Position numbers and translations under genes: made by a program. Shown piece after piece: positions 8,033 to 16,830 of a stretch of 64,000 bases of DNA. The stretch comes from an uncultured Eubacterium sp. (GTDB taxonomy: Bacteria; Bacillota; Clostridia; Lachnospirales; Lachnospiraceae): the NCBI GenBank assembly GCA_910589595.1, contig CAJUTM010000014.1, forward strand, positions 7,625 through 71,624, in the 5' to 3' direction. Each line of letters opens with the position of its first letter. Position 1 is the first letter of the stretch. The notes under the pieces are model-generated. The model saw only the letters and a program-made list of their open reading frames with translations, did no database searches and was not told the DNA's origin.

Positions 8033-10516
8033 TTAGCGAATGGTAATGCGGTGATAAGAACGCTTTCCTGTCTTCGTCTTTCTGATTACTTCTTCGCTGT
8101 GAATATCTGCTTTCTTTGCAACGGGAACCGGTTCTTCTTCCGGCACATCCATAGCAACAGATTCAGCAACGGATTCAATTACGGTGCCATCCTTTGACTT
8201 CCAGCGGGATTCCAGCTCATGTATCGTAGGAACTTCGTCATATTCACTTATGTTCGAGTAATTTTCATCCAGAGGAATATTCATTGGCGCCAAGTCAAAA
8301 TCAAATTTTGGCTTTTTGTATTTTGGAAGCGTGCTGTTTGACGGTTTGAGAGGCAGTGCTTCGTCCAGTTCCGTCTGCTCCTCTTCTCTCTCGATGACAT
8401 CCGCCATATCTTCCTGTGCGCTCTCATTCATGCGCTTAATATTATCAGAAATATCTAAACGTTCCAACAGTTCGTCTAGTTGCTGCTCTTCTTCTTTTTC
8501 CGTAGTTTTCTCTATCGGCTCTTGCGCAAAATCAAGCACATTTGTCTCATTACCGGTCTCATAATCAATGAATTGCTCAATATCGGTATCGGTTGTGGTT
8601 GTGTCATCATTTTCGTTGACATGGCCCAGAGATTCATTTTCCGTCATATCGCTGCTCTCATTGAGTTGGTCCATATATTCAATATCCGTCATATCGCTGC
8701 TCTTGTTGAGCTGGTCCATATACTCGACATCATCCTGAATGTTATCCACTAACGGTTCCGATTCGTCCGGCTCTGGTGCGGAATCATCTGGAAGTTCCGG
8801 CTCCAATAACAATTCCACATCCGGCTCTGGTTCAGGAATATCTGGAAGTTCCGGCTCCAATAACAATTCCACATCCGACTCTGGTTCAGGGATATCTGAA
8901 AGTTCCGGCTCCGACAACAGTTCTTCCGTATCTGTCACAGGGGAACTCTCCGGTATCGGGGGTACTGATGGTTCTTCCATATCCAACTCTGGAGAAATTT
9001 CATCTTCCGGTGCGGACGCTTCCACAAATTCACTTGGAATTGTCCATTCCGGTATTTCATCTTCTTCTTTTTTACCTATTTTGAATCGTTTCTTCTTATC
9101 CTGCTCTGCTGAAGATTCATCAATTTCTGTTTCCACGATATCTTCTAAGATTTCAATATTCTCATTCTCCGGCTCTTTCGGCACATCCGGCAAAACAATG
9201 TCTTCTTGTTCCGGCTCCATCTGTATTACCGTCGTGCCATCTTCCTCCAGCGGCGCCTGCAAAACCGTCGTGTCATCTTCCTCCGGCGGCGCCTGCAACA
9301 CTGCCGTGCCATTTCCCTCTGGCAATACATCCGTTACACTCTCATGCGGCGGTTCGTCTGTTTCCTCTGATAAATCTTGTGAAGCGCCAGTTTCATTCGC
9401 TGCATTTGGCTGCGGTTTGATTTCAGGTATTAACGTGTTCGTTATACCGTAACCGGCAAAAATAGGAAGAAAATAAGTAAAATAGCAAAAATCGCTTCCG
9501 ACCTCGCAGAATAAAATATAGTAGAAAAACAGGCCAACAAAGCTAAACAACAGAGGACCGCTATACGATGCCTTTTTGGCAATGGCATAATATCCGGATA
9601 ACAGTGAGAAGAACACGAGGATAGTCGGAATAATGCCGTTTCCAAATGCCAGTTGCAGATAAGTAACCGGTTTCTCCAGCTTATTGATAAGATAAGAGAG
9701 AAAATCCATACCCAGAGGTGGCACGGATGTATCCGGTTTCAGCGACGGCATAAATAACAATTCCGGAATCATAAAATGGATAACGAAAAGAAGCGCTATC
9801 GTAGATATGGCGAAAAAGACCGCACAGAGAATTCCCTTTGCCAGCGTTACATGTTCTCCGTCCGGTCGGGCAAACAGCAATGAAAATACACATCCCGCAA
9901 ACAGGAGAAAAACTAATGGATTCAGGGCGATGGCAATCGAAAAAAGAAAACCCGATACAAAACAACTCATAAAGATTAAGAAACCATTTGTCGCTATCCG
10001 CTTCATCAATATGCGGTAAATACCTGAAAAAGCGGCAAAAGGCAGTAAAAAGGACAAGATGGAAATTGTCTGGTTAATATCGAAAGCAATGATATTCTGC
10101 ATTAGAAAAAGTTCACCAAAGCCGATAATCGTTGTCAGTATTCCATTCAGACGTCCGAATAAAAAGCGGGCGATGAGATAAAAGGATAACAGCAACAGAC
10201 TGTGTAAGATGGCAAGCGTCAGACCATCGACATAGCGTATGACAAAAAGACATCCAATGCCGGCAAGTACAGCCAGACATTCTAAAAGAACAAAAAAGGT
10301 TTTTGGTTTTTCAAAAGTAAGAAAAGAACCTTTTTCTTTGATAAGAAATGCAGCGATTAAATAAATGATGATTCCCAAAACAATAATTCCGGCAATCATG
10401 TATTTATTGGAAGCTGTCGTTATCGTAAGGTTCATTATATTAAATAGCGCTAAAGCCATAATAGCCAAAAAACAGACAGCATATATAATGGTTAAGAAAT
10501 TTCTCTTAAATATCAC
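8033..10516 (-). CDS. polytopic membrane protein with long acidic repeat tail, function unknown
   Basis: 827 residues from a GTG at 10516, preceded by AAAGGGGAGAGG; an in-frame ATG further out (10561) has no such site. The first half (about 1-355) has roughly ten or more hydrophobic segments. The second half is a soluble, highly acidic, Pro/Glu-rich tail with internal repeats: PPEEDDTTVLQ-type units near 410-440, EPELPDIPEPE-type units near 560-600, and EYMDQLN-SSDMT twice. The extreme C-terminus is basic (KTKTGKRSYHRITIR). No known domain was recognised. It is divergent from the SpoVB-like flippase gene, which hints at an envelope role, but that is a guess. Confidence 0.75.
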   Translation of the reverse strand: MIFKRNFLTIIYAVCFLAIMALALFNIMNLTITTASNKYMIAGIIVLGIIIYLIAAFLIKEKGSFLTFEKPKTFFVLLECLAVLAGIGCLFVIRYVDGLTLAILHSLLLLSFYLIARFLFGRLNGILTTIIGFGELFLMQNIIAFDINQTISILSFLLPFAAFSGIYRILMKRIATNGFLIFMSCFVSGFLFSIAIALNPLVFLLFAGCVFSLLFARPDGEHVTLAKGILCAVFFAISTIALLFVIHFMIPELLFMPSLKPDTSVPPLGMDFLSYLINKLEKPVTYLQLAFGNGIIPTILVFFSLLSGYYAIAKKASYSGPLLFSFVGLFFYYILFCEVGSDFCYFTYFLPIFAGYGITNTLIPEIKPQPNAANETGASQDLSEETDEPPHESVTDVLPEGNGTAVLQAPPEEDDTTVLQAPLEEDGTTVIQMEPEQEDIVLPDVPKEPENENIEILEDIVETEIDESSAEQDKKKRFKIGKKEEDEIPEWTIPSEFVEASAPEDEISPELDMEEPSVPPIPESSPVTDTEELLSEPELSDIPEPESDVELLLEPELPDIPEPEPDVELLLEPELPDDSAPEPDESEPLVDNIQDDVEYMDQLNKSSDMTDIEYMDQLNESSDMTENESLGHVNENDDTTTTDTDIEQFIDYETGNETNVLDFAQEPIEKTTEKEEEQQLDELLERLDISDNIKRMNESAQEDMADVIEREEEQTELDEALPLKPSNSTLPKYKKPKFDFDLAPMNIPLDENYSNISEYDEVPTIHELESRWKSKDGTVIESVAESVAMDVPEEEPVPVAKKADIHSEEVIRKTKTGKRSYHRITIR

Positions 10517-10552
10517 GTGCCTCTCCCCTTTTAAATATGGTTGATTATCATA

Positions 10553-10581
10553 ATAATACAATAAAAATGGCAGATATACAA
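10553..10581 (-). promoter_or_regulatory. probable promoter of the large membrane protein gene
   Basis: TTGTAT (10576-10581), a 17-base spacer and TATTAT (10553-10558) on the minus strand, about 37 bp before the GTG start. Confidence 0.5.
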
Positions 10582-10642
10582 CATTTTTTGTAGAAAACTT
10601 TCATACAATAATTTAAAACAGAACTCCGGAATGGAGATTGTA

Positions 10643-12133
10643 ATGAAGAATCAACTATTGCGCGGAACCTTAATTTTGACGGTAGCGGGTTTTGTTACAC
10701 GTCTCATAGGTTTTGGCTATCGAATCTTTCTGGCAGATGAATTAGGTGAAGTTAATCTTGGGATTTATCAACTTATCTTTCCGGTCTACTCGATATGTTT
10801 TACGATATATGCTGCCGGCATACAAACCGCTGTTTCACAAATGATTTCCCATAATTCCCCACAAAAACAGGGGAGTATTTTGAAGACATCCCTTATACTC
10901 TCCCTTATATGTTCTCTCTCGCTCTCCTGCGCCGTACATCTCTTCCGTGTCCCGATTGCCAATAAATTTTTAGGAACACGGCAGGCAGGGGAACTGCTTG
11001 GCATTCTGGCATACATATTTCCCTTTTGCGGGATTACTTCGGTTATTAACGGATATTTTTATGGCATTAATCGGGCGAAAATTCCGGCAGTTACACAAAT
11101 CATTGAACAACTGGTGCGTGTCATTTTTGTTTTCGCCGTCTGCTTTTCCTTTGACACAAATGAAAAATCGGTGTATATCGCCGTACTGGGATTGGTAATC
11201 GGCGAACTGTGCAGCAATATATATAATATATACCACGTAAAAAAGCATATATCTATGCGGATTCTGCTTCAAAGTAAATTATGTATCGGAAAGATACTGC
11301 GCCTTTCGCTCCCCCTCAGTGGAACAAAACTGGTGATTGCTCTTTTAGGCAGTATTGAATCAATCCTTATTCCCGTCATTATGCAGCGTTACGGGTACTC
11401 AGTTGAAGTTTCCATTGGCCTGTACGGTATTTTAACAGGGGTCGTCCTGCCTTTTATACTGTTTCCCGGAACGATTACCAATTCGCTGTCCGTTTTGCTC
11501 TTACCGGCTATTGCCAAGGCCTCAGGAACAAATAACCGCCGCCAGATTCGCAGTACCTCATCGCTTACCGTGCGCTATTCCCTGCTGCTTGGCGTTTTGA
11601 CAAGTTCGCTTTTTCTGAATTTTGGAGTAGAAATCGGCCAATTTATCTTTCACAGTGAAAATGCCGGTAAATTGCTGACGGTAATGGCGTTTCTCTGTCC
11701 TTTTCTGTACGTCACGACAACACTTGGCAGTATTATCAACGGCCTCGGCAAGACGGGGATTACTTTTCTGTTTACAGTAATCGGCCTGCTTGTGCGCATT
11801 CTCTTTCTGCTTTTTATCGCTCCGCACTTTGGTATTTACGGTTATATTATGGGAATGTTAATCAGTCAGATTTTAATCTGTCTGCTGCATGGCGGGTATT
11901 TATTAAAAACGAATCAGGTGCCTTGCAATTTGAGCAAATATTTTGTGTGGCCGATGATTTTCTCCTGCTCTGTCATGTATTTCAGTAAAATAGCAGGTAT
12001 GCAAATCATAGCAAAAACAGGTAATAACATCGTTGTTCTGGCCTCCATGATACCTGCAGTATTGCTGATACTCCTGTATTTTTTTATGTTTCACTTAGTC
12101 TCCCGTCAGGATTTCAAAGTGAAAAAATATTAA
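10643..12133 (+). CDS. polysaccharide/lipid flippase, SpoVB-like (MOP superfamily)
   Basis: 496 residues with about 12-14 hydrophobic segments. The N-terminus LLRGTLILTVAGFVTRLIGF and IYQLIFPVYSICFTIYAAGI is characteristic of the SpoVB/YtgP/MurJ-type branch that flips lipid-linked wall precursors or polysaccharide units. Paralogues of SpoVB act in spore cortex synthesis, but several copies usually occur in Clostridia, so a sporulation role is not certain. An ATG at 10631 is also in frame; 10643 is preferred because GGAG sits six bases before it. The 3' end overlaps the convergent ligA by 20 bp. Confidence 0.85.
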   Translation: MKNQLLRGTLILTVAGFVTRLIGFGYRIFLADELGEVNLGIYQLIFPVYSICFTIYAAGIQTAVSQMISHNSPQKQGSILKTSLILSLICSLSLSCAVHLFRVPIANKFLGTRQAGELLGILAYIFPFCGITSVINGYFYGINRAKIPAVTQIIEQLVRVIFVFAVCFSFDTNEKSVYIAVLGLVIGELCSNIYNIYHVKKHISMRILLQSKLCIGKILRLSLPLSGTKLVIALLGSIESILIPVIMQRYGYSVEVSIGLYGILTGVVLPFILFPGTITNSLSVLLLPAIAKASGTNNRRQIRSTSSLTVRYSLLLGVLTSSLFLNFGVEIGQFIFHSENAGKLLTVMAFLCPFLYVTTTLGSIINGLGKTGITFLFTVIGLLVRILFLLFIAPHFGIYGYIMGMLISQILICLLHGGYLLKTNQVPCNLSKYFVWPMIFSCSVMYFSKIAGMQIIAKTGNNIVVLASMIPAVLLILLYFFMFHLVSRQDFKVKKY

Positions 12134-14072
12134 AAAACTCATCCTCATCAATAATGGCAACGCCTAATGATTTGGCCTTTTTATTTTTGGAAGACTGTGA
12201 GTGGACGTCATTGTTTATCAGATAATTTGTTTTGGCGCTGACGCTTCCGGTGACTTTTCCGCCCTGACGTTCAATAAAGTCTTTGCATTCCTGACGGTTC
12301 TCGAAGCGGGAAAGGCTTCCCGTAATCACAAACGTAAGTCCGTCCAGTGCGTTAGCTTCTGTCTCTTGTGGATAAATGACAGATAAAATGGCGGATAGTT
12401 GCTGCGCAAGCTGTTGATTGTCTTCTTTGGCAAAAAAGGATACGAAAGATTCTGCCAACACATCTCCTATGCCGTCAATTTCAGCGAGCTGGCCGGTCGT
12501 CAGCGTGTGCATTTTGTCAAGTGGCAGCGGGTACTCCTTTACAATCAATTTGGCAATGCTCAGGCCGATTCCTTTAATACCAAGGGCATAGAGCAGATTG
12601 GCGGCAGGAATGGTCTTTGCTTTTTCGATTGCCTGCATAAGATTATCAAAGGATTTTTCTCCCAATCCCTCCATCTCAATCCAGCGCTGCCGGTACTGCT
12701 CCAATTCAAATAAATCCGTAAGGTTGTGCAGCATACCCGCATTTACCATTTTCTCTAGCGTGGCTTCGGAAAGGCCATCAATATTCATGGCGTTTCTGCT
12801 CACAAAGTGACTGAAACGTTTGATTTGTTTGGCGTAACAATCTTCATTGGGACAGATGAGGACGACCGAGCCGTTCTCGTTTTGCAGCGTTGTGCGGGAA
12901 CCGCAGACAGGACATGTATCCGGTATGCGGCAATTGCCGGACTGCGTTTTATTTTCATGTATCTGCGGAATTATCATATTGGCTTTATAAACGGAAATTG
13001 TGTCGCCAATACCCAGTTTAAGTTCACGTAAAATGCTGATATTGTGCACACTGGCCCGACTTACGGTTGTTCCCTCCAATTCCACGGAATCAAAAATGGC
13101 AACCGGATTAATCAGACCCGTGCGGGAGGCGCTCCATTCAATCTCGCGCAGCGTAGTATCTGCCAGCTCGTCCTGCCACTTAAAGGCAATGGAATCCCGC
13201 GGAAATTTAGCTGTGCGGCCCAATGTATTGCTATAGGCAATGTCGTCGTAAGTCAGCACCAAGCCGTCGCTCGGTAAATCGGACTGTGCCACTTCTTTTG
13301 AAAAAGCCGTCACTTGTTGCGGAAGATTTGCGGCGTCGGCCATCTTATAGGGAACAATATCAAAGCCCATATCCTGAAGCCACAGGAGAGCCTCTTCTTT
13401 TCTTGTAAATCCCAAATCTGTACCGGCGGAAACGATATTATAAGGGTAGAAACGAACTCTTCTTCCGGCAGTAATTTCATTGTTTCGCTGCCGGACGCTG
13501 CCGCTGCATAAATTTCTCGGGTTTTTATATTTTTCATAAATGTCTTTTGCCTGTCTGTTCAAGTCTTCGAAGTCCGAATACAAAATCAGGGCCTCGCCGC
13601 GAATGATTAGCTGACTTGTATAAGAGATACGATGGGGAATATTGATAAATGTTTTCGCATTATTTGTTATGACCTCGCCAATCTCCCCATTGCCGCGCGT
13701 CAGCGCCTTGACAAGCGTTCCCTGCTCATAAGTGAGGATAATGCTTAACCCATCCAGTTTCATGGACAACAGACCGTGCTGTCCGCCGAGCCAGTCGGTC
13801 AAATCAGATACTTCTTTTGTTTTGTCAAGCGATAACATCGGGGAGACATGCGGTTCTTTCGGCAATTTACTAATCGTTTCAAAGCCTACGTGTATCGTGG
13901 GGCTGTTTGTCATAACGGTTCCGGTTTCACGCTCCAGCGCAGCCAGTTCATCGTACAGAGAATCATACTCCCGATTCGACATGATTTCATCCTGTCCCTG
14001 ATAATATACCTTGGCCGCCTCGTTTAGTTTTGTTATCAATTCTTTCATTCGCCGTATTGGCTCATTATTCAT
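12114..14072 (-). CDS. ligA: NAD-dependent DNA ligase
   Basis: 652 residues, normal length. Adenylation domain with the nucleophile in SMKLDGLSI (Lys105), OB fold, a zinc site with Cys387, Cys390, Cys407 and Cys412, helix-hairpin-helix repeats (about 440-560) and a C-terminal BRCT domain (from about 577, LDGLTFVITGSL). It seals nicks in replication and repair. The start overlaps the stop of the rluF gene by 8 bp, so the two are translationally coupled. The motif context (KLDG rather than KIDG) suggests a somewhat divergent clostridial LigA. It may or may not be the only ligase of this genome. Confidence 0.95.
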   Translation of the reverse strand: MNNEPIRRMKELITKLNEAAKVYYQGQDEIMSNREYDSLYDELAALERETGTVMTNSPTIHVGFETISKLPKEPHVSPMLSLDKTKEVSDLTDWLGGQHGLLSMKLDGLSIILTYEQGTLVKALTRGNGEIGEVITNNAKTFINIPHRISYTSQLIIRGEALILYSDFEDLNRQAKDIYEKYKNPRNLCSGSVRQRNNEITAGRRVRFYPYNIVSAGTDLGFTRKEEALLWLQDMGFDIVPYKMADAANLPQQVTAFSKEVAQSDLPSDGLVLTYDDIAYSNTLGRTAKFPRDSIAFKWQDELADTTLREIEWSASRTGLINPVAIFDSVELEGTTVSRASVHNISILRELKLGIGDTISVYKANMIIPQIHENKTQSGNCRIPDTCPVCGSRTTLQNENGSVVLICPNEDCYAKQIKRFSHFVSRNAMNIDGLSEATLEKMVNAGMLHNLTDLFELEQYRQRWIEMEGLGEKSFDNLMQAIEKAKTIPAANLLYALGIKGIGLSIAKLIVKEYPLPLDKMHTLTTGQLAEIDGIGDVLAESFVSFFAKEDNQQLAQQLSAILSVIYPQETEANALDGLTFVITGSLSRFENRQECKDFIERQGGKVTGSVSAKTNYLINNDVHSQSSKNKKAKSLGVAIIDEDEFFNIFSL

Positions 14073-14796
14073 GTCTGTCCTTCCTTTCGCGCGTCCTGCC
14101 TGACGCTAACTGTTTTAACTTACGGATTTCCGTCTCTGTTAAATACCGCCATTTCCCTTCCGGCAGGTTTCCTAGTTCAATATTCATAATTCGTATTCTT
14201 TTTAGTGTGCGCACACGATATCCAAAATATTCGCACATTCGCCGTATCTGACGGTTGAGACCCTGTGTGAGAATAATATGAAACCGCCGTTCACAGCGGT
14301 GGGTAATACGACACGGACGCGTCATCGTATTGAGGATAGGAACCCCCTGCTCCATTGCCTCATAAATCGCAGGCGGTATTGCTTTATCTACCGTAACGAT
14401 ATATTCTTTCTCGTGATAATGGCTGCCACGTAAAATATCATCCATCAGTTGACCGTTATTCGTCAATAAGAGCAGTCCGGTAGAATTTTTATCTAATCTG
14501 CCTACAGGATAGACGCGTTCCTCAAGATGTAAATAGTCGATGACATTCTGTTTTTCTTTTTTGCTTGTAGTGCAGACGATTCCCGCTGGTTTATGAAAGG
14601 CGATTATGATTTCTTTTTCCGCAGGCGTAATCGCTTTTCCATCTATAATAACGGCGTCTCCCGCCTGTACTCTGTCGCCCATAGACGCAACGTTTCCGTT
14701 GATGTAGATTTTCCCCTGTAATAACAGCCGGTCGGCTTCGCGTCGGGAACAGTAACCACACTGGCTGACGTATTTGTTAATCCGTATTCCGTCCAT
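14065..14796 (-). CDS. rluF: 23S rRNA pseudouridine synthase, RluF type
   Basis: 243 residues. An N-terminal S4 RNA-binding domain (RINKYVSQCGYCSRREADRL) is followed by the RsuA/RluB/RluE/RluF catalytic domain with YPVGRLDKNSTGLLLLTN (catalytic Asp in GRLD) and GLNRQIRRMCEYFGYRV. The last motif fits RluF best, which modifies U2604 of 23S rRNA in E. coli. The exact target base here is inferred. AAGGAA precedes the start. Confidence 0.85.
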   Translation of the reverse strand: MDGIRINKYVSQCGYCSRREADRLLLQGKIYINGNVASMGDRVQAGDAVIIDGKAITPAEKEIIIAFHKPAGIVCTTSKKEKQNVIDYLHLEERVYPVGRLDKNSTGLLLLTNNGQLMDDILRGSHYHEKEYIVTVDKAIPPAIYEAMEQGVPILNTMTRPCRITHRCERRFHIILTQGLNRQIRRMCEYFGYRVRTLKRIRIMNIELGNLPEGKWRYLTETEIRKLKQLASGRTRERKDRHE

Positions 14797-14837
14797 CCTG
14801 TTTAACTTCCTTTACTGATAAATAGTTCGTGAGGATT

Positions 14838-14868
14838 AAAATGGTACGTTATAATAACGTACCATTTT
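14838..14868. terminator. bidirectional-looking intrinsic terminator
   Basis: A perfect 14-bp stem (14838-14851 with 14855-14868) and a 3-base loop, flanked by A and T runs. It lies 30 bp after the stop of the Pro/Ala/Ser-tailed protein gene (minus strand). Confidence 0.85.
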
Positions 14869-14897
14869 TGTTATGCTCTTATAAGAAAAACTGCTTT

Positions 14898-15686
14898 TTA
14901 TGCTGCCGGAGACGAAGACGCCACCGGAGAGGCAGGTACCGCCGGAGACGAAGACGCCACCGGAGAGGCAGATACCGCCGGAGACGGTGAAGCTGCCGGA
15001 GACGAAGATGCCGCCGGAGAGGCAGATGCTGCGGGTGCGGAAGCTGGTGCAGACGCAGAATTGCCAGCCGGTTTTGAGTCTGTGGCGGCGCTTATTTCTT
15101 TCTCCATCTTCTGGTAGAACTGCTTAAAGGCGCCATCCTTTTCCAGAACCGCATTTAGACCTTTCTTTACTTCTTCTTTTAGTTTAATAATTTCCATATT
15201 TTTGTCAGCGGCGTCGATAAACTCTTCCTCGACCTCATCCAGTGCGCTGAGATAAATGACATACTTCCCATCTGACGTAACTTTAATGTAATAAGTTGTC
15301 AGACAGGGAACCCAGCTGTCAATGTTCTTTAATTTCATACTGTACTTAACGTAAACACGATAGGCATCGGATTCGTCATTTTTGATGACATAGCAGTTAA
15401 AATCTTTGTAGTCTTCGACATAACCTGCCATTATCGTGTAACGCTCTTTCGGAATCCGGTTGGCGTCGCTGACCAGTTCGGAAAGAGATTCCAAATTAAC
15501 CGTTTTCTTGGCGGCAAAATAGTTTTTTATTAATTTATTTATCTCTTCGTTTTTATTCAAATCCAAACGGGCATCTTCTGCACTATTAGTTCCGTTATCA
15601 TTATCCAGAAAAATCAATGTCACAAATCCAAGCGCCATAGCGACAACCGTTGCAATGATAACCATCTTTTTGTATTTTAACTTCAT
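14898..15686 (-). CDS. membrane-anchored protein with Ser/Ala/Pro repeat tail, function unknown
   Basis: 262 residues. N-terminal basic residues and one hydrophobic segment (about 8-27) suggest a membrane anchor or uncleaved signal. Residues 45-165 look like a single globular alpha+beta domain with alternating strands (NCYVIKNDESDAYRVYVKYSMKL, TTYYIKVTSDGKYVIYL), in the style of NTF2-like folds; this is a guess. A helix follows, then a tail of about 55 residues built only from Ala, Ser, Pro and Val (ASPAASSSP-type units). It has its own promoter and terminator, so it is monocistronic. Confidence 0.7.
   Translation of the reverse strand: MKLKYKKMVIIATVVAMALGFVTLIFLDNDNGTNSAEDARLDLNKNEEINKLIKNYFAAKKTVNLESLSELVSDANRIPKERYTIMAGYVEDYKDFNCYVIKNDESDAYRVYVKYSMKLKNIDSWVPCLTTYYIKVTSDGKYVIYLSALDEVEEEFIDAADKNMEIIKLKEEVKKGLNAVLEKDGAFKQFYQKMEKEISAATDSKPAGNSASAPASAPAASASPAASSSPAASPSPAVSASPVASSSPAVPASPVASSSPAA
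14901..15045. repeat. 36-bp coding tandem repeat in the tail of the 262-residue protein
   Basis: Units of 12 codons (plus strand starting GCCGGAGACGAAGACGCC) repeat three to four times with small changes and one shortened copy. They encode Ser/Ala/Pro/Val on the minus strand. Such near-identical units can expand or contract by slippage. Confidence 0.75.
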
Positions 15687-15722
15687 TTTTAAATCCAGCT
15701 TTCCCTCGTATTTTCTTTCCCA

Positions 15723-15751
15723 AGTATATCAATTTTTATTACATTTGTCTA
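15723..15751 (-). promoter_or_regulatory. promoter of the Ser/Ala/Pro-tailed protein gene
   Basis: TAGACA (15746-15751), a 17-base spacer and TATACT (15723-15728) on the minus strand, about 37 bp before the ATG. The -35 overlaps the hslO stop. Confidence 0.6.
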
Positions 15752-16642
15752 TCTTTTTAACGAGTTTTTTATTTTTATCAATTCATCCTTATCGAAATGA
15801 TAGTTCGTGTTGCAAAAATGGCAGTTGATTTCCACCGGCTCGTCTTCTTCTATCAGCTCCTCTAATTGTGCGGAGCCTAAACTGACTAATACTTTGCTGA
15901 CACGTTCTTTGGAACAGTTACAGGAAAATGAGGCAGGAATGTTCTCTTCGGAAAATACGACGTCGAAATCCGCCAGTATTTCCCGCAGCATACTCTCCGG
16001 TGTGTGCCCCTTTGCTAGCAGGGCTGTTACCGGCTCAATGTCTGCCAAACGCTTCTCTAAAGTGGAGATAACCTCCTCTTTTGTTTCCGGCATAAGCTGA
16101 AGAATATAGCCGCCGGCCTGCGCCACTGTATTATTTTTATTCATCAGCACACCGAGAGCCACCGATGACGGAGTCTGTTCCGAAGTCGCAAAATAATAAG
16201 TTAAATCCTCGGCAATCTCTCCGGAAACTAACTGTACCTGTCCGGTATAAGGTTCTTTGAGACCAATATCTTTTATGACGGTCAATACGCCGAGGTCAAT
16301 GGCCCTGCCAACATCGAGTTTGCCGGCTTTACTTGCAGGCAAAGAAACAACGGGATGTTTGGCGTATCCTTTCAGGTGTCCGAATGCGTCGGCCGTGACG
16401 GTCAAACCCTCTATGGGGCCGCTGCACTGAATCTGTAACGTCAGTAAATCCTGCTTTTCTTTCATCATGGCACCCATCATACCGCCACCGGCTAAGAGAC
16501 GTCCCAATGCCGCCGTGACAACCGGACTTGTATTGTGTCTTGTCCTTGCCTCTTCTACCAGATTGCGGCAGGTAATGGCAAAACAGCGGATTTGACCCTG
16601 AGCAGCAATACCGCGAACAATATAATCCTCTTTTTGTTCCAT
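15749..16642 (-). CDS. hslO: Hsp33 redox-regulated chaperone
   Basis: 297 residues. The N-terminal domain (RGIAAQGQIRCFAITC, AAALGRLLAGGGMMGAMMK-like core) is followed by the C-terminal zinc switch Cys241-x-Cys243 and Cys274-x2-Cys277. Oxidation of these cysteines releases zinc and activates the holdase. All four cysteines are present, so redox switching should work. The start has AAAGGTGACGG upstream; a tRNA gene lies 40 bp further upstream and may be co-transcribed. Confidence 0.95.
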   Translation of the reverse strand: MEQKEDYIVRGIAAQGQIRCFAITCRNLVEEARTRHNTSPVVTAALGRLLAGGGMMGAMMKEKQDLLTLQIQCSGPIEGLTVTADAFGHLKGYAKHPVVSLPASKAGKLDVGRAIDLGVLTVIKDIGLKEPYTGQVQLVSGEIAEDLTYYFATSEQTPSSVALGVLMNKNNTVAQAGGYILQLMPETKEEVISTLEKRLADIEPVTALLAKGHTPESMLREILADFDVVFSEENIPASFSCNCSKERVSKVLVSLGSAQLEELIEEDEPVEINCHFCNTNYHFDKDELIKIKNSLKR

Positions 16643-16681
16643 ATTCCGTCACCTTTCCCAATATTCCAATAAGAAAAAGAA

Positions 16682-16754
16682 TGCATCTGGAGGGATTCGA
16701 ACCCCCGACCAAAGGCTTCGGAAGCCTCTACTCTATCCACTGAGCCACAGATGC
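16682..16754 (-). tRNA. tRNA-Arg (anticodon CCG)
   Basis: 73 nt including the discriminator A (16682). The 7-bp acceptor stem GCATCTG/CAGATGC closes the cloverleaf. The anticodon stem GAGGC/GCCTT carries the loop TTCCGAA (anticodon CCG, codon CGG), and the T arm reads GGGGG-TTCGAAT-CCCTC. The 3' CCA is not encoded and must be added. A run of Ts follows at the 3' side. Confidence 0.95.
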
Positions 16755-16765
16755 ATTACTAACTT

Positions 16766-16795
16766 ATTATATATCAGCAAAAGTATATTTGTAAA
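16766..16795 (-). promoter_or_regulatory. promoter of tRNA-Arg
   Basis: TTTACA (16790-16795), an 18-base spacer and TATAAT (16766-16771) on the minus strand, 11 bp before the mature tRNA 5' end. Confidence 0.7.
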
Positions 16796-16830
16796 GGCTC
16801 TTTTTATAAAATATGCAATTTTTTTTGATA

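Noticed and set aside
8739..9452. A 237-codon plus-strand frame rich in Ser and Gly
   Set aside because: It is the antisense shadow of the acidic repeat tail of the membrane protein; repeated Glu/Pro codons read backwards give Ser/Gly.
14901..15045. Regular repeats that could suggest a CRISPR array
   Set aside because: Units are adjacent with no unique spacers, keep codon phase and lie inside a gene; no cas genes are present.
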